This document shows positions 21,546 to 30,919 of a stretch of DNA of 64,000 nucleotides, piece by piece. The stretch comes from Posidonia oceanica (taxonomy: Eukaryota > Streptophyta > Magnoliopsida > Alismatales > Posidoniaceae), in the NCBI GenBank assembly GCA_037176725.1, contig JAZBRS010000014.1, positions 77,916,501 through 77,980,500 of the forward strand. Reading direction: 5' to 3'. Within the stretch, counting starts at the first letter, position 1. Every line of letters begins with the position of its first letter. A program made the position numbers and the translations under genes. The notes beneath the pieces are model-generated. The model saw only the letters and a list, made by a program, of their open reading frames with translations, ran no database searches and had not been told where the DNA came from.

Positions 21546-22172
21546 GTGTTTTGTTTTAATCGCTTGCATTTGCATTAAGGCAGTGATGCTTACTGCTTGG
21601 AGTTCTCACGAACCAGGGTTCGCCCGGTTCAGAACACAGATAGCGCTGCTGAGCACTTAGATTGCACGTTTAATTCCTTGCACGCATTTCAACACTTAGA
21701 GCACACATTTGAGCATCTAATTAGGCATTCATGGCACTTAGGCATTCAAAGCATGCATTTTCCCCCAATAGCAAGCATAAGCCTAGAAAGACCACTTCTC
21801 GGGCATGTTGGGGGTACCTAACACCTTCTCTGCACGTAACAGGAGTCCTTACCCTTTCTCTAGCCCGCAATGACCCTTTTGCCCTCGTCCTTGGCACGAG
21901 ACATCCTCTTTGCATAGCATTTGCATTGAATTGCATCTTCTTGTGTGGTTTTGCATGTTTTTCATGCATTCCCTCGGTTTTCCTTGTCTCCTGACTTAAT
22001 AGACATGGTGGTGACTCCCTTTTGTCTTTCCTTTCTCTTTTCTTATTTCCTCTGGCTTTTTGCCTCTGTTTTCTGTGTTTTGAGTCGAGTTTCTTCCTTG
22101 GATCAGCCACTAATAGTAAACCTGGTCTTTCCGATCGATGACGATCGCGGAAGCTCCACGAGGATCGCTACA

Positions 22173-23436
22173 AAAAGTAAATAGCTAAAAGGAATGCATA
22201 GAGTGTAACGGAGAAGAGGGAGGGGTCACTCACCTACGGAGGTGCATGATTGTGCTCCTTGACATAGCTCGCCAGAGCGCACCGACGTGGAGGTCGCAGC
22301 GGCGCTGGAGGCAGCGGCGGGCGCTCGGGTTGATCAGGCTGCGTTCGTGGCGACCAGGAGACGGTGTATGCACGGTTTGGGGGAGTTTGGCGCCACGGGG
22401 TGGCCTCTAGCAATGTTGGCCGGCGGCGGACAAGGAGGAACGGCTGCAAGGTCGTTGCGGCGGTCTGCGATGCGAAACAGAGATTTGAAAAGCTTGGAAA
22501 GAAGATGGGGTGTGTAGGAGTGTTCTTGGATTGCTACGACGCACTCTGGCTTGAGCGGCTAAGGAGGAGAATGGTTGGAAGTCGCCGGAGAGGATGGGTT
22601 TGCTCTCGACCATCGGTGTGGAACGTGGGTGTCTATGTGAATGTCTGTCCTCCTTGAGTGAGAAGAGTGTGTGGGGTGATCAAGAGGTCGCTCAATTGCG
22701 TTCTGGAATCAAGTGAGGGGGGACGTGTGTGTGAGTGAGAACCTTGTGTTGAGGTCCGTGGTGAGGGGTTTGGTTGGGTTGATTGGTCTCTACACATGAG
22801 GACAGCGAGTGTAGTGAGGGGCGTAAGAGCGGGAAGAATGTTGGCTTTTGCAGGGCGAGTAAGTGGGGAAGGGAAAGGAAGTAAGTGCGGCTGCAGGCGA
22901 GGACGACGAAGTCGTCGTGATAGGCAACTGGCGAAGGCAGTGAGGAGAGGTCTGTGAGTGGCAAGTGGGCTGAAGGTCGGTAGGGAAGTAAGTGGATCTC
23001 GTCAGCTAGTGAGTGGAGGTAGCGAGCGAGTAAGTGGCCGAGGGGACAGGTGGTAGGAGACGACGACCAGCAATGGCTGCGCGGGAAAGGTTTGGGTGGT
23101 GGTCTGAGTTACAGTCGAGTCGCCGCTACCCGTGGCGCCAAACTCGGTCACCACTTTTAGTTGCAACAGAGTCTAGTCGCCTCTGCATGCGGTGCCTGAG
23201 TGTGCAACTCAGTAGACTGGGCTTGTGTTGGTTTAAGGTTTGGGTTGTGTTGTGAAATGGGAATTGGATGGTTTTGAATTGGTTTTGGGTAGGGTTTGGA
23301 ATAGGATTTGGTTTTGGGTCAGTTTGGGCGAAAAAGCTGGTTTTGAGGGTTTTGGGTGGAAAGGTTGAATCCACCGCTTCCAAGCTCATTCCTCCAAGTT
23401 TGATCCGCCGCTAGGTGTCAAAATGGGGTGTCTACA
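22173..23436 (-). mobile_element. Truncated 3' LTR of element D
   Basis: It ends GGGGTGTCTACA on the plus strand (LTR start on minus) and aligns with 32428-33691 of the 5' LTR over its whole length with few indels. A donor-like site lies at 22232-22233 (minus, TAG|GTGAGT). A palindrome with core ACGAAGTCGT lies near 22910. Confidence 0.8.
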
Positions 23437-23500
23437 GATGCCCCTCCTTGAGTGAGGTCAAGTGCAGTGAGACCGTGGCTCTGGGTTGACAAAACACCTC
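23425..23500 (-). promoter_or_regulatory. Polypurine tract region of D
   Basis: The reverse complement reads CTCAAGGAGGGGCATC before the LTR start. The outer GGTGTTTT/GACACCCC pairing and the inner stem are weaker than in A, B, F and H. Confidence 0.7.
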
Positions 23501-24420
23501 TCCTGACATTGGTAAAAGGCCAATGTTAATGTAGGTGTGAGTCACTTATTCAGTGGATTCACCGAAAATCATGATTTGTTGCAGAAGGCATATGTACGCG
23601 AACAATAGGATGCTGTGCCACTACAAAGACTAGCGTACGGTGCTGATGCAGATGTGATGCCTACACTAATGCTCATTACGCTGTACTCCATTGGGGGAAA
23701 GCGGGTGATGCATGCACGTGGAAAGGCAGAAAATGCGTTGCAATGCAAACGGAGTCGCTGGGCAATGCAGGAAGGCCAGTCGACGAAGTGCGCTGAGCCG
23801 TGTACAGCTCTAGCGTGGGTGTGCCATTCGCCAAGCTTTTGCTGTAAGCGAAGGTAGTGCAGGTGCTGAAAATAAAATGCTGAAAGTAAAATGCTGTGGA
23901 TGTGCATGCGATGGCGAGCACGTAATGCCAAGGAAGCGATCTTGACCATGCACTACTGCAGGTGTCATCTTAAGCAGGCAAACTGTGTATAGTTGTGAGT
24001 GCTGAAGATATCACTTTAAGCAATGTGCGATCAGGGGATCGGTTTCCTAAGCACACCATGTCCGGGAAACAGAATGCAGGAGTTGGGGTAATGACTACAG
24101 AGGAGTAGCAGTGCAATAAGAATACAATGCTATGCAGTGAGATGCAGTGTATATACAGTGGGACGTCGGGCACGCGAAACCAAGAAAAAGATCCTAGTCG
24201 CGCACTACCGCGGGTGCCATCCAAAGCGAGCAAACTGTGTAGAGCTGCGAGTGCTGAGGATGTTACCTTAAGCAATACGCGAACCAAGGGTTCGAATCCT
24301 AAGCGCGTGATGTCCGTGTGATGATGAGATGCAATACTAGGATTGACTCTATGGGGAATACAAGGAAGCAATATGATGTCATGTAGTGAGATGCTAATGC
24401 TATGCAACAGAATGCTGTTA
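23501..24420 (-). repeat. D internal section with an imperfect direct duplication
   Basis: The segments 23938-24063 and 24188-24313 are diverged direct repeats sharing GCGCACTAC, GCAAACTGTGTA and GAGTGCTGA words. Around 23640-23700 is a relic of the hexamer tract (GATGCAGATGTGATGCC). No ORF is supported. Confidence 0.5.
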
Positions 24421-24926
24421 CACTATGACGAAGGGTGATAAGTTAACGGACCTATCGCCGGATAGTTAGGGCTATTAGCCCTGCGAGGAGTTGACGGACT
24501 CAGCACCGGATAGTTAAGGCTATCAGCCCTGTTGAGTAGTTAACGGACTCATCACTGGATTGTTAGGGCTATCAGCCCGCTGAGGAATAACAGACTCATC
24601 ACCAGATAGTTAGGGCTATCAGCCCGATGAGGGTGGAAATGGGCTGGAATACCGAACCAGAAGGTGCGACAGAGGTCCGTAGACCGACCCGCGACAGTTG
24701 GGGATGTTAGCCCAATGAGGGTGAGACGATACCAAGGGACTGCCAGACGCACCTGGTATCGAAGGCAGTGACAGGCCAGCGAGTTTGTTAGGCAAGAGAG
24801 GTAGTGACAAGTGGGATGACTTGTAACCATAGATACAAAGGGAATACCATACCCAAAGGTATGGCAGAGGTCCGTAGACATTCCCTTAACAGTTGGGGAT
24901 GTCAGCCCAGATGCAAATGAAAATGT

Positions 24927-25005
24927 GATACCATGGGGCAGCAAATAAAGATGCCCCTGGTATCGATGAACGATACTAGGGGACAGCCGAAGCGCTCATG
25001 GCATC
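24927..25005 (-). repeat. Four-arm alternating inverted-repeat block (D, copy 1)
   Basis: On the plus strand: GATACCATGGGGC, GCCCCTGGTATC, GATACTAGGGG and a CATGGCATC arm. The first two arms pair apart from one bulged base, and the second also pairs with the third. Confidence 0.8.
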
Positions 25006-25217
25006 AAAATGCAAGGTGGAGACAAAACTAACGAGTTTGTCAGCCGAGTAGTTAGGGGTACCAGCCCGGATGCAGTGAGATGGATGTAGGGGCTCACCGT
25101 GCGATGTGCAATGCCAGTGGGGAATGCAATGGGATAGTGCAAAGGGAAATGCAAGGTGATAAGTTAACGGACCTATCACCGAGCAGTTAAGGCTGCCAAC
25201 CCGGTGAGATGGGGGGT

Positions 25218-25295
25218 GATACCATAAGGCAGCAGAAAAAGATACCCCTGGTATCAGGGATGATACCATGGGATAGCCGAGGCGCCTTTGGCATC
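25218..25295 (-). repeat. Four-arm alternating inverted-repeat block (D, copy 2)
   Basis: A second block 291 bp from copy 1 with the same arm order (GATACCATAAGGC, ACCCCTGGTATC, GATACCATGGG, TTGGCATC). The flanks are also similar, suggesting a local duplication. Confidence 0.8.
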
Positions 25296-25450
25296 GAAAG
25301 TGAAGGATGGATGGATGGATGATAAGTTAACGGACCTATTGCCGAGTAGTTAGGGTTGCTAGCCCACTGAGGAATTAACGAACTCATCATTGAATAGTTA
25401 GGGGTATCAGCTCAGGGTGACATTTTAACGGGTGTCGACCGAACAGTTAG

Positions 25451-26910
25451 GGCTGCCAGCCTGATGCAGATGAATGCAGGATGATGCAGAGAGAAAATGG
25501 GAACCCATCGTGGTGGGTGTACAATGGTCTCAGCGCGGGCATGCGATGTAGCCTCATGGAGTGATAAACAATGGACATGCCGGTCATGACGGACCTACCC
25601 AACGCGATGGGTGGAAAAATTTGAAGAGCACGGAGCCTCTGAGCGAGGTCAGGCAAAAGTGTTCATCCTTGGCTCCGGTTTTCGAAAATGGGGAGAAGGG
25701 GAAGATAGATTACTATGGCATGCATGTTTTGGTGGCTTCGAATTCAGAGCAGCTGTTGCTGGGAGGGTGCTTCTGCACTTTCTGACTTAGGGGATTCTCG
25801 ATCCTCGAGCAACGCCATGCTGAGTTGTGGTCCGTGGCTCTCTTTCTCACTCTTGGTTTGGGATGAGGCCTCAGTTTTGCAGAGTATAGCCTTTGGCTGC
25901 ATGTGGGTAACAGAAGCGTTGGATGTAGCTTCATAGCCTCCGTCTCAATTCCTCAGCGACCATCTACCGCTATTGATGCTCTCAAATGGATATTTCTTTT
26001 CCCTTCTTGAGTGACTGGAGTTGCATCTAGTCTGCCAGGGATGAAGAGTTGTTGTCTGCACAAGGGATTGAAGCGTGCTACTACGCTTGGAAGGTGGGGC
26101 CAAGTCCTCCTGATGATGTTTCCCAAGCAGTTGGCGATGTGGTGCTTGGAGTTGAAAGTTGAGGGGGCTTTGATGCTTGTCTGAGTCACTCCTCTCATGG
26201 GCGTCTTCTTTCTTCGACTTTTGTCTTCATTTTTCTTTAATGCCCAGCATGCATATCTTGTTGTCATATTTTTTGCTCACATGATCTCTATTCTTTTGGA
26301 TATGCATGACTTCACCCTCTTGGGGTAGCAGTCTCAGATGAGGCGTTAATAGTTCGGCTGGTCGGCATACACTCTCAGCCTCTGCTGTATGTACAGGCAG
26401 CCTTTGGCTATGCTCTACTCTGCTTTGGTCCTCTCCATGTCTGGTGGACTCTCTTGATAGGGTGGATCTCGCTTTTGGAGTTTTGAGCTCCGTGAGATGC
26501 TCTGTTCTGCTCTCAGTCTCAGTATGTAGCCACATGCAAGAGATGGCACTGCTTGGGTGACTTCTGCCTGAGATTGTCAATGCTTGACACCCTCTCGGCG
26601 CTGCTTATTTGTCGAAAGCCGGGTTTTAGATTATACAAATGTTTATGGGTTTTGTGTTTTTTAGAATGGGAAGGGACAAACATGTTTTTGGGTTTTTGCA
26701 TTGATTTTGTACTTTTATGGTTTTTGGTTTAGGAAAACTTAAAAAGGGAAAACCAGCAGCAAGGTGAAGAAAATATTTTTGTTGTTTTTTATTTTCTTGA
26801 TTTTTTTAGTGCTTTTGTCTTTTCTAGGATGCAAGAAATGATATGTATATGCAGAAAATGAAAAATGCATGTGCAGAGAATGATATGCATGTGCAGAGAA
26901 TGATATGTAT
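25451..26910 (-). other. Unassigned internal segment of D
   Basis: About 1.5 kb of moderately complex sequence between spacer repeat groups. The minus strand has overlapping open frames of about 104 and 117 codons (25953-26267 and 26227-26580) without a motif I recognise. 26600-26830 is T-rich. No counterpart appears in A, B, E or H. It may be captured or decayed coding sequence. Confidence 0.3.
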
Positions 26911-26917
26911 GTGCAAG

Positions 26918-27120
26918 GTGATAAGTTGACGGACCTATCGCTGGATAGTTAGGGCTATCAGCTCGGTGAGGAGTTAACGGACCCATCGCCGAATAGTTAG
27001 GGATATCAGCCCAAGGTGACATTTTAACGGGTGTCAATCGAGCAGTTGGGGCTGCCAGCCCGAGGTGACATTTTAACGGATGTCAACTGAGCAGTTGGGG
27101 CTACCAGCCTGGGGTGCAAG
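26918..27120 (-). repeat. Second group of spacer repeats in D
   Basis: About four units of TTAACGG..(A/G)TAGTTAGGG..ATCAG(C/T)CC type, the same family as 24420-25450. Confidence 0.7.
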
Positions 27121-27273
27121 AATGAAGAAGAAAGAAATGCATGTTTTTAGGTTTTTGCTGATTGTATGTTTTTTATGATTTTTTGATAAGGCGAGAAAAC
27201 GCAAAAACAAAAGAAAAGAAAAGACAATGCAGAAATCAAAAGAGAGGTAAGTGGGACTTATCTGTCAACAACC

Positions 27274-29761
27274 TCAGGAGGGAGGTGCTGGGTTCGTTCC
27301 TGCGCTGCTGGCATTGTCGACGGGGTCTGCTGTTGGCAGTGCGGGGAACATTGGGGTTGCTGGAGCTGTTGATGGCAGTGCAGGGAGCACTGGAGCTGCT
27401 GGAGTTGGAGGAGAAGCTAACTTGGATGGTGCTGTGATCGGGCTTGCTGTCGACGCTGCCGCTACATCTCCGAGCGTCCTTCGGACGAGCTAGGAAAGGT
27501 AGGAAAAGGAGATTGCACCGATGGGATCGAAAGGATCCACCAGGGCGGAGCTGGACTCAGAGAAGACTGGAGTGAGGGAGAAGATCCCCGAGGTTCCGGC
27601 ATCTGCGAAGCTTGCAGGCTCGGAAGAGGAAGGGCCGGCTACACTAGGGTGTGCGAGTGCAAGTGCAGGTGTATGTGCAAGTGTTGCTTCCTACGCATCA
27701 ACACTGATGATCCTGTGATCGATCAGGCGTTGAACAGCATCCCGTAGAGTGAGGCAGTCATCCGTTGAGTGCCCCGTGGCTCGATGGAAACTGCAGAACT
27801 GATCCGTATCGTGCCACCGCGGTGGGGGATCCGGTGATAGACGAACAACTGAGAATCTCAGAAGTGACTCAACCTGGGGGAAGATGACACTCAATGGTTC
27901 GACCAGAGGCGTGTAATCACACTCGGCACGACGGGGTCGTCTTTGTCCTGGTTGGAATCCTTGCCGAGCCTGTGCGACATGATGCACTGGCTCGATGGTG
28001 GTAGTGTGTGCAGTGGGTGCATAGCTAGGAGCAAGATCTAGCGGAGTAGAGTCTGGCTGACTCTCTGCATAGGTAGGCTCTACAGGAGAATCGGCGTATG
28101 TGTCGGTGTGCTGTTCGGAGTAGCCGGGAGTGGAGTTGCTGTTGTTGTTACGGCGACTGGAGGTGCTAGCCTATCTAGCTAATGCAGAAAGTGCGAGGAA
28201 ATGCCCACTTCGCAGTGAGCTTTCCACACGGGTGCCAACTCTAACCAGCGATGCGTAATTAGTGATATGCTGAATGCATAGCAGAGTCCTAGTCACTGGC
28301 AGCGCCCCCTTTATGATCATCTTGATAGATTCCTCGTCGGAGGGTCTATCCCTGACCTGGACGGCTATAGAGCGCCAGCGACCGACATACTCCCCGAATG
28401 GCTCTTGGGGTCTCTGTCGGATGGTGACTAGATCCTCTCTCTTGGGGATCAAGTCAAGGTTGAAAGAATACGGCTCACGAAAAGCCTGAGAAAGATCAGT
28501 CCAAGTCTGAACCATGGCCATGCTAAGGGAAGTGAACCACTTGAGCGTGGGGCCGGTCAGACTCTTCTGAAACAGGTGGATAATGAGCCTTTCGTCAGCC
28601 TAAAGCTGAGCAAGGTCCCCGCAGTATGCCTTCAGATGCGAAATGGGGCAGCCTCTACCATTGTATCTTTCGAACTCTAGGATGTGGAATTTCGAAGAGA
28701 GTATGGCCTCCGGAAAGTAGTAGAGGTCCCGAAATTGGTAGGACTGGTGGTCCGTACCCTGCACTAGACGTAGTGCCTTCTCCAGAACGTCCATCCTATT
28801 ATTGATGGGGTCTGGACTAGCTGTCGAAGGTGATGGGGCAACAGGGGCAGGGACCACATACGCCAACTGGGTCGCATCGAGGTGCTCCTCCGAATCCACC
28901 ATCGCGTCGCCTTATGATGCAACGTGATGGCCGGTGTATCTGTGCATGGGTGCAATGTATGCAGGGATGCATGCTGGGGTAGGAAACTGATGCAAGGGGG
29001 ATGGGTAGATAATATGTTGTGCAGTGGGTGGTGCAGAGTGTTGGAGCAACAGTTGCTGCGCAGGCGCGGTGCCGGGCAGTGGGCCTGTGGGTTACTATGC
29101 TCCAACCAGCCCGAAGGACTGGCCACCAGGTGGCAGAGTGATATGTTGTGTGGTGAGTGGTGCAAATGCAGGAGGCAGAAGCTGTGCCCCCATCGCCAGA
29201 GTAGTGAGTAGCTAGGGCGATGGTCTAGGTAGGGGTGTAGTAGGGAAAGCTTGAAATGCAGGAGCAGGCTGCAAGGGAACCTCAGGAGCAGCGGGAATGA
29301 AAGAGGGGCGAACAGATAGAGCCATGCCCTGCAGTCTCTAAGCAGTCTCCATCAGGTGCTAGTACTGCACGTCAAGGGACTTGTCAGTGGGAATACTGAG
29401 GTGCAGTGCCAGCGAGGGACTAGATCCAAAAGGTAAGGACACAGACTGTTTAGGAGATAGGGATCTTACAGCAAAGGTCGCCGCAGCAGAAAGGGTGTCG
29501 AGAGCGATAAAGCCCTGGGACAGAGGGGTCAGAGGCGCCCCTGGAGCGTGAGTGGCGGTCATCAAGATGGACTTGGTGACCGGATCCGGAGGGGCATAGG
29601 TCTACCAATGCCCCGCAGCATACTGGGGTGCCCCAGGCATGAGGGTGAAACCCTGGCGTCACGAGGGGCACAGAGGGAGTCAAAGTGAAAGTCGGAGAGA
29701 CCGAAGCGGAAATCCCCTCTGAGGCAACAGAGATCAGAGGCTCACTGGCAAACTAGGCCAT
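27274..29761 (-). pseudogene. gag: gag pseudogene, Tat/Ogre-type
   Basis: About 830 codons in one main minus-strand frame from ATG at 29761 (a frameshift lies between about 29750 and 29605) to TGA at 27274-27276. In order: a P/A/T/H-rich N-terminus; a coil-like MDVLEKALRLVQ stretch (near 28780); the capsid-like gag domain with PISHLKAYCGDLAQL (near 28620), FREPYSFNLDLIPKREDL, RQRPQEPFGEYVGRWRSIA and IKGALPVTRTLL (28170-28520); a modified knuckle C-x2-H-x4-H-x4-C (CSFHRATGHSTDDC) followed by LRDAVQRLIDHRII (27700-27760); and a Pro/Ser-rich tail. Gag would package element RNA in cytoplasmic particles. Nine in-frame stops, all TAG, make it a pseudogene. Family assignment is confident, lineage moderately so. 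Confidence 0.85.
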
Positions 29762-29904
29762 AGCTGACCGAGAGTGAGTGAGAAGAGGGCTGCGACGAAA
29801 AGCAAAGACACGAGACCTAAGGGGAGCTACTGTCGGAAGCGATGAATAGCTCAGAGACAAAGAGGAGGGATGCTCACAGTCCTGGCAGCAGATCCTGCAC
29901 CTAC

Positions 29905-29906
29905 CT
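29905..29906 (-). promoter_or_regulatory. Candidate splice acceptor before gag of D
   Basis: The minus strand reads a T-rich tract then TTTTTGCAG|GTAGG about 145 bases before the gag ATG. It would suit a leader intron starting at the LTR donor. Inferred only. Confidence 0.4.
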
Positions 29907-29924
29907 GCAAAAACAACAAAGGCA

Positions 29925-30254
29925 TCAGAGGTTGGATGCAAAAGAAGTTATTAGGGGTGGCATGCTTGGCACACGTATGGATGAATGCCCTATTATGCGT
30001 TCTCTCACCATGCATGTCTTGAGTAGATGACCTACTAGGACACACTCATGGGTAATGGGTTTATTGATAGACTCTAGGTCAGAAAAAAATGGGCACCCGT
30101 CTAAATCCTGGCCAGAGCTCAGGTAGTAACGGGGTGATGCTTTAAGAGCCTCGGCTCTGCCAAAGCATGGGATGTACCCTCTACTAACATTGAGACGACC
30201 GCTGACAAGGGGGGTAGACCAACCAACTCGTGCCACGCCAAAGCGATGGAACAA
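29925..30254 (-). CDS. Short leader ORF of unknown function in D (109 codons)
   Basis: An open frame upstream of gag with words such as DGCPFFSDLESINK and THECVLVGHLLKTC. I do not recognise a domain. It sits between primer-binding site and gag and may be leader-encoded or chance; a hit to leaders of related elements would support it. Confidence 0.25.
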   Translation of the reverse strand: MFHRFGVARVGWSTPLVSGRLNVSRGYIPCFGRAEALKASPRYYLSSGQDLDGCPFFSDLESINKPITHECVLVGHLLKTCMVRERIIGHSSIRVPSMPPLITSFASNL

Positions 30255-30900
30255 GCGACCGGGACTATCCTTCGTAGACTGTGGGTGGACTCAGAGGAGA
30301 GAATGCATGCTTTCTAGTACGATCAATCATGCGAGTATGTTTTAAAGTATTTTACTTGCGTTTTATTTAACCAAAGGGGAAAATTGCAAGCTCTAGCTCT
30401 AGTTGTGCTTAAATGTTATTGCTTGGCTTTATTGTAGCTTTTAGATTAAGCAAAGGGGAGAAAGCATGTTTCTACTATCCTAGGCATGGCATAAGCATGA
30501 ATGGGAGAGAAAGAGGAAGTCATGGCATGCAAACAATCACACAACAGGGCAAAAGGCATGCGCAAGGCATGTGCAAGTGTTGTGGACATGATAGTGAAAA
30601 GAAAGCACTCATCATATCAAAAAGGAGGTATACATGGCATGTGCATGTGTGGTGGCATAGCAAGTGTGTGAAACAAAGCATTCACCACCCAAAAGGCATG
30701 TATTATTGCGCCAGGCAAATATTTAGACATGTGATACGAGAAAATAAAGCAATGCAAGCAAACATGGCATCATGCAAGAGATAAAGCAAGTAAAGTGAAC
30801 AGGCAAGCAAGCAAGTAGGCAAGGCATGCGAAGGCACAAGGCAAGCAAGTTGCGAAATCCAAGTGGGAGAGAAAGCCAAAACGAAAGCCGGAGTCTAGAA
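30255..30900 (-). other. Leader of D
   Basis: Non-coding sequence between primer-binding site and leader ORF, rich in GGCATG/GCATGTG words (30480-30720) with two diverged copies of a GGCATGTGCA..AAAGCA phrase. No gene seen. Confidence 0.5.
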
Positions 30901-30918
30901 TCCCTAGCAGAGTTGCCA
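30901..30918 (-). promoter_or_regulatory. Primer-binding site of element D
   Basis: One base inside the 5' LTR end the minus strand reads TGGCAACTCTGCTAGGGA. It resembles TGGCGACTCTGCTGGGGA, which I recall as the tRNA-Arg-type site of Ogre-like elements; the two differences are G-to-A (one at the CG). It shows that 30920-33691 is the 5' LTR. Confidence 0.65.
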
Positions 30919-30919
30919 C

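Larger units (their letters stand above)
13295..22172 (+). mobile_element. Element B: 3' part of a Tat/Ogre-like element
   Basis: The segment starts abruptly at 13295, after LTR C, with sequence homologous to the 3' flank of the DUF7745-like ORF of A (from about 1400). So B probably also carried that ORF, now left of the window. Then come the four-arm block, two hairpin repeat families, a 45-bp repeat, a hexamer tract, a polypurine tract and a full 3' LTR (16304-22172). The right end abuts a truncated minus-strand LTR (D) without spacer, so B is inserted into D's 3' LTR. The stretch 13295-13749 is the same non-coding linker as in A. Confidence 0.7.
16304..22172 (+). mobile_element. 3' LTR of element B, 5869 bp
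   Basis: The start is TATAGACACCCC (the terminal G changed to A) and the end GATCGCTACA. The order matches LTR A: G-poor C/A/T section with telomere-like words (16320-17650), GC-rich block (17800-18900), T-rich section with TTGCA..TAGGTCC phrases (18900-20640), exon-like block to the donor at 20790, 91-bp subrepeats and the conserved 3' box (about 21590-22018, with GGTGGTGACTCC replacing GGTGGCGACTCC). It lacks the 60-bp subrepeat of LTR A, which accounts for most of the length difference. Its 3' end is of the J type. Confidence 0.8.
24420..25450 (-). repeat. Spacer repeats of D (TTAACGGAC / GGATAGTTAGGGCTATCAG units)
   Basis: Irregular units of about 45-58 bp carry GTTAACGGACTCATC and GGATAGTTAGGGCTATCAGCC, the inverse of the CTAACTATCC/GTCCGTCAACTC motif in A, B and E. 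Short stems include GGTGATA/TATCACC (near 25157) and GATAG/CTATC. Two four-arm blocks are embedded. Confidence 0.7.

Noticed and set aside
24280..24310. tRNA or SINE from a GGTTCGAATCC B-box-like word
   Set aside because: No convincing A-box at the right distance and no cloverleaf; it lies in a diverged direct repeat of element D.
23437..27270. Hidden reverse transcriptase or integrase remnants in D
   Set aside because: I looked for reverse transcriptase, RNase H, integrase and aspartic protease motifs in the translated frames on both strands and saw none. A profile search would be decisive.
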